Position numbers and translations under genes: made by a program. A stretch of DNA of 64,000 nucleotides, taken from the NCBI GenBank assembly GCA_027422505.1, contig JAPQWV010000028.1, positions 6,786,001-6,850,000 on the forward strand. The letters run 5' to 3'. The stretch comes from Craterostigma plantagineum (lineage: Eukaryota > Streptophyta > Magnoliopsida > Lamiales > Linderniaceae). Position 1 is the stretch's first letter, and the number at the start of each line of letters is the position of its first letter. The notes under the pieces were generated by a model, which worked only from the letters and a program-made list of their open reading frames with translations, did not search any database and was not told the DNA's origin. Shown here piece by piece: positions 47,412 to 59,176 of this stretch.

Positions 47412-48292
47412 TTTACATGTGATGTGGTATCATATGGAGAGACCATATTCACTGACGGCCCATGAAGCTTCTGGAATGTTATTATTTTTTGTTATGAATG
47501 GAGTATAAAGTGGTACTAAACTACACTGAACTGGTACATGTGATGTGGTACCGTATAAAGATGGAGACAGTTTGACGGCCCATGAAGCTTCTGGAATGTT
47601 CCTATTCTCTATTACGAGTGGAGTATAAATTGATACCAGAATAAACTTAAGTGGTATAATTTACATGTGATGTGGTATTTTATAAGATGGAGACGGTAAT
47701 AGGCCCATGGAGCTTCTGGAATGTTCTTATTTTTTTGTTACGAATGGAGTATAAATTGGTACCAAAATGTACTTAAGTGGTATAATTTACATGTGATGCG
47801 GTATTGTATAAAGATGGAGACGATGGCCTATGAAGCTTTTGGAATGTTCCTATTTTTCTGTTATGAGTGGAGTATAAATTGGTACCAGAATATACTTAAG
47901 TGGTATAATTTACATGTGATGTGGTATTTATAAGTTGGAGATGGTAATAAGCCCATGGAGCTTCTGGAATGTTCTTATTTTTTGTTGCGAATGGAGTATA
48001 TATTGGTACCAAACTGTACTTAAGTGGTATAATTTACATGTGATGTGGTATTTATAATAATGAAGACGGTAATAGGCCCATGAAGCTTCTGTGTATTTTT
48101 TGTTATGAGTGGAGTATAAATTGGTATCAAACTACACTTAAGTGGTATAATTTACATGTGATGTGGTATTGTATGAAGATTGAGACGGTAATAGGCCCAT
48201 GACGCTTCTACAATGTTCTTGTTTTTTGTTACGAATGGAGTATAAATTGTTACCAGAATATTATTAAGTGGTATGATTTACATGTGATGTGG
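47412..48292. repeat. Minisatellite: about seven copies of a ~125-base unit
   Basis: Each unit contains ACATGTGATGTGGTAT, a GGAGAC stretch, GGCCCATGAAGCTTCTGGAATG, ATGGAGTATAAATTGGTACC and CTTAAGTGGTATAATTT. Units differ by substitutions and small indels. The apparent 70-codon open frame at 47721-47933 spans two units and is a by-product. Confidence 0.8.
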
Positions 48293-48299
48293 TATGAAA

Positions 48300-48540
48300 A
48301 TAGAACTAGTTCAAAACGCAAAAAATAGAAGCAGAACCATCATTCAAAACACCAAAAGTGTTAAACACAGTCAAAACACAAGCAGAGCCATCATTCGACG
48401 CCGTTCTTCTTCCCAGCAACTTTCTTCTCCTTCTTCCGGTCACTTTCTTGGCGATCGACGGAATTCTTCTTCGGAACCAGCAAGATTTGTCGATTAGGGG
48501 TTCAGATTGGTAGAAAATTCTTCGGGTTTTCTCAACTAAG
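48300..48540 (+). other. CT-rich segment resembling a 5' UTR
   Basis: A stretch with CTTCTTCCC and TTCTCCTTCTTCCGG, then a GC-richer part and GGTTTTCTCAACTAAGG, looks like plant transcript leader sequence rather than the surrounding repeat. It may be a host fragment captured by the MULE-like element. No product can be named. Confidence 0.25.
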
Positions 48541-48954
48541 GCTGGAAATCTAATTTTAGGGTTGTACTGAAAATTGATTTTTAGTCTCAGCGTCGTATTA
48601 CAGATTATTTTTTTAATACCACTTCAATCAGAATAAATACCACTAAAATAGATTTATATACCACTTAATAACACGTGTAGATTTAGGTCTAAAAAGGTTG
48701 GTGTAATTTCCGGAAAAAGTAAGGGTAAAAGAGGCTTTTCAATCTGAATGGGTCCTTATCCCTAACGTAAATATCATTTGGGTCTTTCTCCCTATTTAAA
48801 ATATAAAGAGGGCCTGAAACCTACTCAAACTTGTTAAAAGGGCCTGATATCTAATTAGCCCTATAATCTTCGCACACCACACTACCTAACCCAAATAATA
48901 GACCCACATCTGTCACAATAATAGTCACTTGCTGATTACTTATCTCAATTTATA

Positions 48955-50362
48955 GGGAGCTTTAAGTGTCAGGCCCTGCATATCTTTTTGTTTGATTTCA
49001 GGCCCTACTCATATAAAATATAGTTTTAAGGATCTACTTTTCGTAAAATTTAAAGCAAAAGGACATAAAATATGATTTGACGAAAATGCCGTTATAGGTG
49101 TTATATAAAGAGGCATTTCTCGCTATTAATATGTTACTAGATGTTTTTCAAATGGTACCAAACGAAATAACTATTTCAAAGATAGAATCTTTTGGTATTG
49201 ATTTTAGATGATGCGGTACTAAAAAGGAGTAAAGTGGTATAATTACCATTGAACCGTTAACCAAACTGGTACGAGATATTACTTATTCTCATGTGGTATT
49301 TATTTCAAATAATTCGGTACCAAAAAGGAGTAAAGTGGTATAATTACCACAAGAAGCGTTAGCCAAACTGGTACGAGATATTACTTATTCTCATTCGGTA
49401 TTAATTTTAGAAACTGTGGTACTAGAAAGGAGTGAAGTGGTATGCTTACCATATAAATTGTTAATCAACTGGTACGGTATATTACTTATTCTCATGTGAT
49501 ATTTATTTCAAATGATTAGGTACCAGGAAGGCGTAAAGTGGTATAATAACCATAATGAATTGTTAATCAACTGGTACGAGATATTACTTATTCTCATGTA
49601 GTATTTATTCCAAATGATTCGGTACCAGAAAGGCGTAAAGTGGTATAACTACCATATCAATTGTTAATCAACTGGTACGAGATATTACTTATTCTCATGT
49701 GGTATTTATTTCAGATGATTCGGTACAAGAAATGCATAAAGTGGTATAATTAACGTAAGAAGCGTTAACGAAACTGGTACGAGATATTACTTATTCACAT
49801 TTGGTATTAATTTTAAAGGATGCGGTGCTATAAAGGAGTAAAGCGGTATAATTACCATATGAATCGTTAATCAATTGGTATGAGATATTACTTATTCTCA
49901 GGCGGTATTTATTTAAAATGATTCGGTAGAGGTGTAAAGTGATATGATTACCATAAAAAGCGTTAGCCAAACTGGTACGAGATATTACTATTCTGATTTG
50001 GTATAATTTTAGAAGATGCGGTACTAGAAAGGAGTATAGTGGTACATTTGGTATTTAATAACAAAAGATGCCGTACTAGAAAGGAGTAAAGGTATAATTA
50101 TCATAAGAGGCGTTACCCAAATTGGAATCATAAAATATACCAAAATAATGTGGTACCAGTTTGGAATGAAGTGGTACCGAATAAACAAGTCACGCTATTT
50201 GGGCGGGAAAGCTGAATAAACAAGGGTAAAAAAGTCTTTTCATTGGGTATATGTCCTTATCCGTAACATAAACATTACTTGGGTCCTTCATTCTATTTAA
50301 AAAATATTTAGGGCTTGTTTTCTACCGAAAAATGTTAATAGGACCTGACAACTAATAAGCCC
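48955..50362. mobile_element. MULE-like non-autonomous element filled with ~118-base tandem repeats
   Basis: The left end is GGGAGCTTTAAGTGTCAGG and the complement of the right end GGGCTTATTAGTTGTCAGG, imperfect inverted termini. CAATTTATA is duplicated exactly at 48946-48954 and 50363-50371, the 9-bp Mutator signature. The interior (about 49150-50150) consists of around eight diverged copies of a ~118-base unit with CTGGTACGAGATATTACTTATTC and AGTGGTATAATTACCATA-type segments. Confidence 0.75.
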
Positions 50363-50401
50363 CAATTTATAACAATCAACCTTAATGCCATCATTAGTTA
50401 C

Positions 50402-50716
50402 TGTTAGGAATATATTGTAGCATCCTTTAATTTATGTAATCTTGGGTTAACATGTATTAATTTAGTGGGTTGTAGTAGTTTGGGGTGACTTATGATACTT
50501 AGTAAGAGTTTTGTATTGGGCTTTAATATACCAAATACTTGTGGTATATAAAGCCCCACTTACCCTAATTAGGGTTTTATCAAAAGAATTCAAAAGGTAA
50601 GCCACCTTGTACTTTTTCTTAGAAAAACACACACTAACACGCACTCAAGGTGTTCTTCACGTTTTTCACATTCAAACCTTTCTTTTGATCCTTATTTGGT
50701 AACAAAAGGGCCAACA
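50402..50716 (+). repeat. 5' LTR of element C
   Basis: TGTTAGGAATATATTGTAGC to AAAAGGGCCAACA. A TATA-like GGTATATAAAG lies at about 50542. Differs from the 3' LTR at four transitions in 315 bases. Confidence 0.92.
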
Positions 50717-50718
50717 AG

Positions 50719-50730
50719 TGGTATCAGAGC
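50719..50730 (+). other. Primer binding site, tRNA-iMet type
   Basis: TGGTATCAGAGC begins two bases after the 5' LTR and is complementary to the 3' end of plant initiator methionine tRNA, the usual primer of copia elements. Confidence 0.9.
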
Positions 50731-51744
50731 CTAACGTGGATCAATATCTTCGATTTGAATCCAGTTTTGCTCGATTTCGACGTGATTTGAAGAAACTTAT
50801 TGCTTGAAAACTCATTTTCGATTTCTACACTGTTTTTAGGTGTTTTCAAGTCCTTTCTCTGTGATTTCTTTCCCTTAAGACATTAGAAAACTGATAATGA
50901 GCACATTTATGGTCTTTTACGTCGATTTCAGTCAAGTTTGAGTAGGATTTGAGCTAGAATGAGTCTGAAAAACTGGTTTTTACTGAACTGTTCATCACTT
51001 TCGAGTAACGGATAGAACAGTACCATCGAACTTGAAGGTTTCGACCGAAACCCACTGTGAGAAGTTTCGATCGATTTGAGTTTCGGCGAATTAATTTGCT
51101 AATTTCACAGTTTTGCCCGATATATTGTTCGGCGAAAGTCCAATCCATATCACCCGAAAAGTCTACAGTACCAAATTGCTAAGTTTCGCCCGATACATTC
51201 CTCGGCGAAAGTCCAATTCATTTACTGTATCGCCCGAAACTCAATCGTCCAATTAGCCAAATTCAATCTTAGTCAATCGAAACTAAATCAATTTGGACCA
51301 AATTCGCCCGAAACCTCCTCATTTCTATCGATCGAAACGAATTATTCAAATCGAAATCCCTCTTTCGATCGAAACTAATCTTTTCCAAACTCTTTCGCAC
51401 GATTCACACTTTCGCCCGATTCTAGAACTCTAAATTCAATTTCAATTGCCCGATTCTCAACTCTTAGGACCAATCACCGAGCTTGCCTCATATAAAATCA
51501 GAATCGATCAAGCATTCAGATTGGGTAGACCAAAATTCTAATTTCACATAACTCCAATCGTCCGATCCTCGAGCATTACACAAAATTCATTAAATTTTTA
51601 AATTGCGACCGAATTCATTAAGTGAATTTACCTACTTAGACTCAACACTCGAAATTACTCACACTTGACTATATCTCATTCAAAACTAAAGCGTTTCATT
51701 TCGCAGATCTAATACGCGTTAACGATCATTACCAAACAAAAAAC
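50731..51744 (+). repeat. Leader of element C with CGCCCGA and CGATCGAAA motifs
   Basis: About 51030-51440 contains repeated TTTCGCCCGA, CTCGGCGAAAGTCCAA and TTTCGATCGAAAC-like motifs. The same motifs recur in the 3' noncoding region (58150-59190). The gag ATG is at 51745. Confidence 0.65.
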
Positions 51745-54537
51745 ATGGACGGTCTTGCCATTGGATCTGACAACCGTGCACCACTACTAAGATGGGGAGA
51801 GTACGGCATATGGAAGCAACGATTCATCAACTTCATAGAAATCAAGGATGCAGACCTCACAAACGACATGCTTTCCTCCATTTTTGAAGGCCCTGCTCAA
51901 TTTTGGACCATCATCCCTGCTAAACCCGATGCTGTTCCTGCAATTCCAGAGGAGAAGTCCTAAGGACCCTAGTCGATACAATGATGCTGAGAGAGCACGT
52001 GCCAGAGCGGACAAGCTTGCCCGACACTACGTACTTCAGGCCCTACCAAATGATGTCTACAAGCAATTCGATGCAATGGTCACTGCAAAGGAAATTTGGG
52101 ATGAAGTATGCAAAATAATGGTTGGGACAGAAGTTAGCAATCAGTCTAAGAAGTCCAACATCCTCACTGCCTATGACTCCTTCAAAGCTAAGGAGGGAGA
52201 AGAACTTCGAGATGTTTACCTTCGCTTCCTGTCCATCATCAACGAGATGAGAAAGATCAACATCCAACGCTCCAATCTCGAACACAACATCAAGTTCCTT
52301 TCCACCTTCAACCTGAGTGGGGACGGATTGCAGTTCTGGTTAAGCAACAGAACAAAGATCTGGATGCTATGGATATTCACTCTCTACACGATAACCTCTC
52401 ACAATACTCCCAGTATGCCAAAGAAATCAAGAACGAAGGAAAAACAAATGTCGACATGGAACCAATTGCACTCGTGACCTCTAAGACAAGCAACAGGAGC
52501 TCGAGAACTTCTAAAGGAAAGCAGGTCGTACATTCTGACACTTCTGACAATGCCGAATCCGACCAAGAATCTGAGACGAACTCGAATCTATCAGAAAGAA
52601 ACTGGCTATGATCTCGGAGACGGTCAATAAGATGAGCGGCAAGAAATCATCATCTTTCTTCAACAAACAACGAACCTCGAGCGGGAAACAGAAGTTCGTT
52701 GCCCCTGAAGAGGCTGAAACTAAGAAATCTGAAGTAGTAAAGAAGTGCTTCAACTGTGGCAAGCCGGGTCACTTTGCTTCTGAATGCTTCAGACCTAAAA
52801 AGAAAAACACTGAATACTACAACAAAAAATGTCAGCTCTCACAGCGCAAGGAGGCGGGAACTGTCTTGGTTGCTGAGGAAGAGGAATGGCTGGAGGACAC
52901 ATCTGACGAGGAGGAAGAAGAAATGGGCTTTATGGTGAAAAGCATTGACGATGACTCCGACGAGGATGAGCCAGCCATCGGGTCAGACAGGACTAATGTC
53001 TCTTCATCCGACCTGGAGGTATACACTCCATCCCTAAATGATTTCGTTAAACTTGAACGTAGGATAGCTGAACTCTCCATGCATCGTAAAGATTACTCAG
53101 AACTCCAAAGCAATTTTGACAAAAATTATGCCTTATTAAACAAACAACAGGAAGAGATAGCTATTCTTAATGAATCCTTGACCTTGTCTGAAACTAAAGT
53201 AAAGACTTTAGAAGTGCATATAGAAAGCAAGGAAAAACAAATTAACGATATGAGTAGAAGCTTGAAAGACAGCAAAGAAGAACGAGCAAATGTATTGTCC
53301 CAATATGAACTAATCACCAACGAACGCATTCGTCGATACAAGAAAGTCAAAGAGTTAGAGGACATTAACACTGTGAGAAGTCAATCTGAACAAACCATCT
53401 TTCTTAGCCAACCTAAAGATGTAGAATTCTATGATCCTCGCCAAGGATTGAGATTTGAACCCACCACTAACCCTGAAAAAGATAAGATACATTCTCTGTA
53501 CAACATTAAGCGTTTTGGGTTGAGCCTTGAACAACTAAGGCCCTTCATAGAATCGAGTGAGGTGACTGGATCTGAAGAACGGAAACGGAGGAATAAAGAA
53601 TGGGCCCAAATTGAGTATGACTACACAGAACTCAATAATAGCGATAAAACGAGAGAGATACCACTCTCTGATGACTATATATTACCATTTGGACCTGAAA
53701 CTCAAGAAAGCACTGATGAGGCGGCTAAACTCATTCGTTCATCTATTTATATTCCAGAGATTATTCGCAAAATCATTGAGTTGACAGCCTCCCTAGCATC
53801 AGAAAAGAAAGCCCACGAAGAAGAGAGAACTATTTTGTTAAGCAAAATTTATACTCTTGAAAACTTTCCTGACGCTTACAGACCCTCCACATCCCGTCCT
53901 GTTCCAGAGTCCTCTACATATAAATGCAAGCAAACTACGAAGAAAATTCCTTTATCTCACACTAACTTTATATCACATGTACCCACAGACAAAGGCGTGA
54001 GATCTGAGGAAGCGAAGAAGGTTCGATCTGGCTCAGCAAAGAAGACAACAGTTCCTGATAAGAAGAAGAGACCAGTCTCTAACCTTTCTTCTCATGTTTC
54101 GAAATCTTTTGCATTTCCAAAAGTGGCTTCTTGTAATGTCGCAGAACGTGTTTCGTTATTTCATGTTCTAAAATCAAAACACTGTCGTGTAAACAATGAT
54201 GTATTTTCCCATCCTCGTGACAGTCATTTCAGCAAAAATGCTTCCACGTCACATAACACTCGTTCTAAGGACATATCTCCCACGCCGTCCAATCATACCA
54301 TCAAATCTAAAATAAAGAAACACACCACATCCAAGACCAAGCCGAACAAGAAACGAAGTCAAAAACAGATTTGGATTCCGAAACCAATTGCATCCCGTAG
54401 GAAATCGTCATGCTTGGATTCTTAAACCAATCATCCAACAATCCAACAAAGAATTAAAACTAGCAACGAACAAGTTAGCTGCTACACCTGCTATCAAAGA
54501 TGGGCCCATCTATAAATGGGTACCTAAACTTACTTGA
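51745..54537 (+). pseudogene. Element C gag with long coiled-coil C-terminal extension
   Basis: The start is MDGLAIGSDNRAPLLRWGEY, a copia gag N-terminus. The UBN2-type core lies in a second frame (ANILTAYDSF-like region near 52160), and the region near 52370-52610 in the first, so shifts fall near 51960 and 52330. A CCHC zinc knuckle (CFNCGKPGHFASEC) is at 52746-52787. It is followed by an acidic stretch, a long Glu/Lys coiled coil (about 53050-53400), a globular-looking part, and a basic Ser/Lys-rich tail. One uninterrupted 605-codon frame covers 52608-54425. The end (GPIYKWVPKLT, then TGA at 54535-54537) is in a neighbouring frame. The extension is much longer than a typical copia gag. Confidence 0.82.
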
Positions 54538-57500
54538 TTCTTTTTGCAGGTCCGTCATGTGTGGTACTTAGATTCAGGTTGCTCCTCACACATGACTGGA
54601 AGTAAAGAGCTGTTGAGCAACTTCTCTGAAGGATTTCTCGGAAAGGTCTACTTCGGAAACGGTCAATCTGCATCCATGCTAAGAACAGGCGGTCTCATTC
54701 ATGACAGGCTGACCATCAAAGGGGTATCCTACGTGGAAGGACTGAGCTACAATTTGTTCAGCATCGGACGCTTTTGTGACAAAGGCTACAAGGTGAACTT
54801 CGAGACCAGCAAATGTAGTGTCACAGATAACAATGGAAGAGAGCTACTCACTGGCCACAGAAAGACGAATCTCTACTCCATTGACCTCAAAACTGTCCGA
54901 CCGACGTGCCTCATCTCCCGAGCCTCTCTACATCAGAACGATCTCTGGCATCAGCGACTTTCCCATCTCAACTTCAAAGACCTTAACAAACTGCGATCAG
55001 AAAACTTGGTCAAAGGACTTCCCTCGTTCAGATATCACAAAGAGCATCTTTGCTCGGCATGTGAAATGGGAAAGATAAGGAAGGCATCTCACCGAACCAA
55101 ACACATAACCTCAACTTCCAAACCTCTCGAACTCATTCATATGGATCTGTGTGGACCCATGCGGACTCAGACCATCAATGGGTGAAAGTATGTGTTGGTT
55201 ATTGTGGATGATTTCTCGCGCTACACATGGACCAAATTCCTCAGAACTAAGGACGAAACTCCAAGTCTAATCATTGAGTTTATGAAAACCGCACAAAATC
55301 TCTACCAACTAAGTGTACAAATCATCAGAACTGACAATGGGATAAAATTCAAGAACAAAAAACTCAGTGACTTTTATGCATCACTTGGAATCACCCAGCA
55401 GTTCGCAGCGGCGAAAACACCTCAACAAAATGGGGTAGTCGAGCGTAAGAACAGAACCTTAGTTGAAGCAACTCGTACACTCCTCATTCACTCTGGAATA
55501 CCTCACTTCTTGTGCGCCGAAGCAATGAACACAGCCTGTTTCACTCAAAATCGTGGTTCCCTTCACAAGAGGTTCAATAGGACTCCCTACGAGTTGATAA
55601 ATCGCAGAGTGCCGGACGTCTCTTTCCTGAGAGTCTTTGGATGCAAGTGCTACGTAGCAAATGATCGTGTAGATAGAGGCAAACTCGACCCAAAAGCATT
55701 TGAAGGGATACTGGTGGGATACTCGACAACATCAAAAGCCTATCGAGTATACCTCAAGGAGAAAAGATCTGTTATAGAAAGCATTAACGTAACGTTTGAT
55801 GAAGTAAACTGAGTAGTTTCTGCACAAATCAGTCCAGAACCAGGACTTCTACGAGAGTAGACAAAGGATCAACCAAGCACATCCTCCGTGGGCGAAACTT
55901 CAAAATCAAATACGTTGAGCGACATGGAACTCGATCTCTTATACGAGGATCTCTTCTCTAAGCCGTCGCCACCCACTGCTCCAACAACTTCTGCAGCACC
56001 AAAAAATAATGATCCTGCTGAGACTAGCAATGACAATTCCCCTCCTACGATGGAAAATCTTCACCTTGATGACGACAGTGAACTCCCAACTGATACAGAG
56101 ATCATCTCTAGCTCAGCCGCTGAAACACCTCAGCCCTCTGATTCAACAATAGAAATTTCTTCAGGAGAGTCAGTAATACCTCAACCTGGAGAAGGAACGG
56201 AACATCAGGCTGATCAATATGAAGAAGCAATACACGATCCAAATGCAGCTGGATCATCACAACCTAATACAAGAAAGTGGACCCATACACACCCAAACTC
56301 ACAAATAATTGGGGACTCTTCCACTGGTGTCACAACTCGAGCATCAACGATAAATGAAAGCCTCTATTCCTGCTTTCTCAGTCAAAAGGAGCCCAGCAAA
56401 GTAGCTGAAGCACTCAACAACGCAGATTGGATAATTGCAATGCAGGAGGAAATCAATCAATTCGAGAGGTTGAAAGTCTGAAACCTAGTACCTAGACCGG
56501 TTGGGAAAACTATCATAGGGACTAAATGGGTGTTTAAGAACAAAAAGGACGAGCAAGGAATTGTTATCCGAAATAAAGCAAGGCTGGTTGCAAAAGGATA
56601 CAATCAACAGGAAGGAATCGACTACGATGAGACATATGCTCCAGTCGCAAGAATTGAGGCCATCAGGATGTTCTTAGCTTTCGCTGCACTCAAGAACTTC
56701 ACTGTCTACCAGATGGATGTCAAAACTGCATTCCTCAACGGAATACTAAAAGAAGAAGTTTTTGTATCTTAGCCTGAAGGTTTTGTAAGCGAACAACTCC
56801 CAGATCACGTCTACACACTCGGTAAAGCTCTCTACGGACTTAAAGAAGCTCCCAGAGCCTGGTACGAGGTCCTCTCGGATTTTCTCATCTCCTCCGACTT
56901 CACAAAAGGGAAGATTGATACGACTCTCTTTATCAAGAAGGACGGCTCAGACATTATGTTAGTACAGATTTACGTCGACGACATCATCTTCGGGTCGACG
57001 GACTCAAGAATGTGCAGGAACTTTGGAGACCTAATGAAGCAGAAATTTGAAATGAGCATGATGGGCGAACTAAGCTTCTTCTTAGGCCTTCGGGTTAAGC
57101 AGCTTCGCGATGGAATCTTCATCAGTCAATCCAAGTATATTCACGACATACTCAAGAAGTACAACTTGGACAACTCAAATGCAGTCATCACTCCCATGTC
57201 TACCTCATGCAAACTTGATGCAGATTCATCAGGAAAATCTGTTAACCAGACATTTTATCGAGGCATGATACGATCCCTGCTCTATCTTACGTCCAGTCGG
57301 CCTGACATCATGTTCGCCACGTGTCTCTGTGCTCGCTTTCAAGCTGATCCAAAGGAGTCTCACATGCTCGCTTTCAAGAGAATATTCAAATACCTCAAGG
57401 GAACTCCAAATCTAGGCCTATGGTACCCCATGGAGTCAAGTTTTGAACTCGTAGGATACACCGACGCCGACTACGCGGGATGCAAGCTGGACAGAAAGAG

Positions 57501-57916
57501 CACTTCTGGAGCCGCTAAATTTCTCGGGGGTAAGCTCGTAAGCTGGTCGTCTCGAAAACAAAATTGTGTCTCAACCTCGACAGCAGAGGCAGAATACGTC
57601 GCTGCTGCGAGTTGTTGTTCACAAATCTTGTGGATGAGAACCCAGCTGCGAGATTTTGGCATAACGTTAAATCGTATTCCAATTTTTAGTGACTCAAAAA
57701 GTGCTATAGCTATAACAAGTAATCCAGTACATAACTCGCGCACAAAACATATAGACATTAGATATCACTTCATCAAGGAACATGTAGAACAAGGTACAAT
57801 CGAAATGCATTTTTCACACATACCTTCAACTTGCCGACTTATTCACTAAGGCATTGGATGAAAAGCGATTCCAATTCTTGGTATCTAGGTTGGGCATGTT
57901 GAACCGTAAGACATAA
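54538..57916 (+). pseudogene. Element C pol: protease, integrase, reverse transcriptase, RNase H, with premature stops
   Basis: Protease: VRHVWYLDSGCSSHMTG. Integrase zinc region: LWHQRLSHLNFKDL and CSACEMGK; catalytic core with HMDLCGPM, RTDNG and QQNGVVERKNRTL. An acidic Ser/Pro-rich linker lies at 55888-56280. Reverse transcriptase: [30 protein letters not shown] and YVDD at 56971-56982. RNase H: YTDADYAGCKLDRKSTSG, STAEAEYVAAA, SDSKSAIAI, RTKHIDIRYHFIKEH. The end is at 57914-57916 after a frameshift near 57820. Premature stops are at 55183-55185, 55810-55812, 55858-55860, 56479-56481 and 56770-56772. Each can be explained by a single C-to-T or G-to-A change. All domains are present, so this copy is full length but inactive. 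Confidence 0.88.
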
Positions 57917-59176
57917 TCGATTGTCCCTACATGAGCCTGATATTGTGTAAACAGGTCACTTATTCTTTTTACTTCTATATGTTTTCCTATGTATATTGAA
58001 AATCCTACCATCGTATCTAGGGGGAGTCTCATAAAAATTTATGCACGGAACTAGGGGGAGTCATTGAACACTTTGCACAAATTAAGGGGGAGTTTTTATG
58101 ATCTTTCATCAAATTTATTTTCAAGTCGAATTATGGGGTAAACTTATAAGATAATCATTTCTATAACCTTAAGACAAAATCTTTTCTCGGCGAAACTAAC
58201 TATCGCCCGAAATTCAGCTCAAATTCGATCGAAACTGAACATTCAAATATTTCAAATCTTTTCTCGGCGAAACTACGTAGCCCGAAACTCCTTTCAATTG
58301 AATTGACTATCGCCCGAAACTCAGTTCAAAGTCGATCGAAACTGAATGTTCAAGTATTTCAAACTTTTCTCGGCGAAACTACGTATTGCCGGAAACTCCT
58401 TTCAATTGAATTGACAATCGCCCGAAACACGTTCGATCAAAACTGAAAATTTTCTTAAATCTTTTTATCATTTTCTCGGCGAAACTGACTATCGCTCGAA
58501 ACACGTTTCGATCGAAACTGAAATTTTTCTTAAATCCTTTTAAAATTTTACACGGCGAAACAGAGCATCGCCCGAAACTAAATCAAATCGATCGAAACTA
58601 AAAATTAACCCCTTTGTAATTTTTCTCGGCGAAACTGAGATTCGCCTGAAATCAGTTTCGATCGAAACTCTACTTATATATATAGCGTTTCGCCCGAAAC
58701 ACAGTCTTTCGATTCCCAAATTCACTTTCAAATTCTTTCTGCAATCGCACACGAATCTCATCACCATCACTCACGAACTCTGTTTTTCTGATTATTACAG
58801 CTCCAAATCCATTATTGGTAAAGAAAAACATACAATCTGCAGTTTTTAACTGATATCGTTCTCGTTTTTGCAGGATTCACAGAATTAGGGTTTAAGTGAT
58901 TTCGCTCGAATCGCTCTTCAATTGCGTTTCGATTCAGTTTTTCATTCGCCCGAAACTCATCCCAGATTCAATTTCATATTTCAATCGGCAGATACTGTCA
59001 ATTTTAAATTATTCTGTGATTTTAATCGTGCAGTTCACTACTTTCGGCCGAAACTGATTATTGCAATTTTACTATGATTTAATCGTTCTTAAACTCTCTT
59101 ATAATCATAACGTATTTTAAATCACTCTATTCTGTAGTTTCGATCGAAACCACAGTTTAATTTGAATCGATCGATT
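57917..59176 (+). repeat. Element C noncoding region between pol and extra ORF, with purine runs and CG-palindrome repeats
   Basis: Three AGGGGGAG runs occur at about 58020-58095. From about 58150 to 58700 there are at least five imperfect repeats of a ~80-base unit containing TCTCGGCGAAACT, ATCGCCCGAAAC and TTTCGATCGAAACTGAA. More isolated TTTCGATCGAAAC and TCGCCCGAAACT motifs continue to 59190. No coding function is seen. Confidence 0.7.

Larger units (their letters stand above)
45400..48880. repeat. GTGGTAT-rich repeat region, probably a decayed MULE-like element
   Basis: The region is saturated with GTGGTAT, GGTACGAGATATTA and AAGTGGTATA motifs. A unit of about 0.87 kb at about 45460-46330 is repeated at about 46335-46800+ (both contain GATAAATCGAGCATGTTTTTGG and GCATAAATTCGAGAGACCCAT). 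The right end (about 48690-48880, with GGGTCCTTATCCCTAACGT and GGGCCTGATATCTAATTAGCCC) resembles the right end of the 48955-50362 element. No matching left terminus was found. No gene is supported. Confidence 0.55.

Noticed and set aside
47721..47933. 70-codon open frame with an internal repeat
   Set aside because: It spans two units of the 125-base minisatellite and is created by it.
45400..50400. Helitron origin for the GTGGTA-rich region
   Set aside because: The right-hand element has inverted termini and an exact 9-bp duplication; Helitrons have neither.
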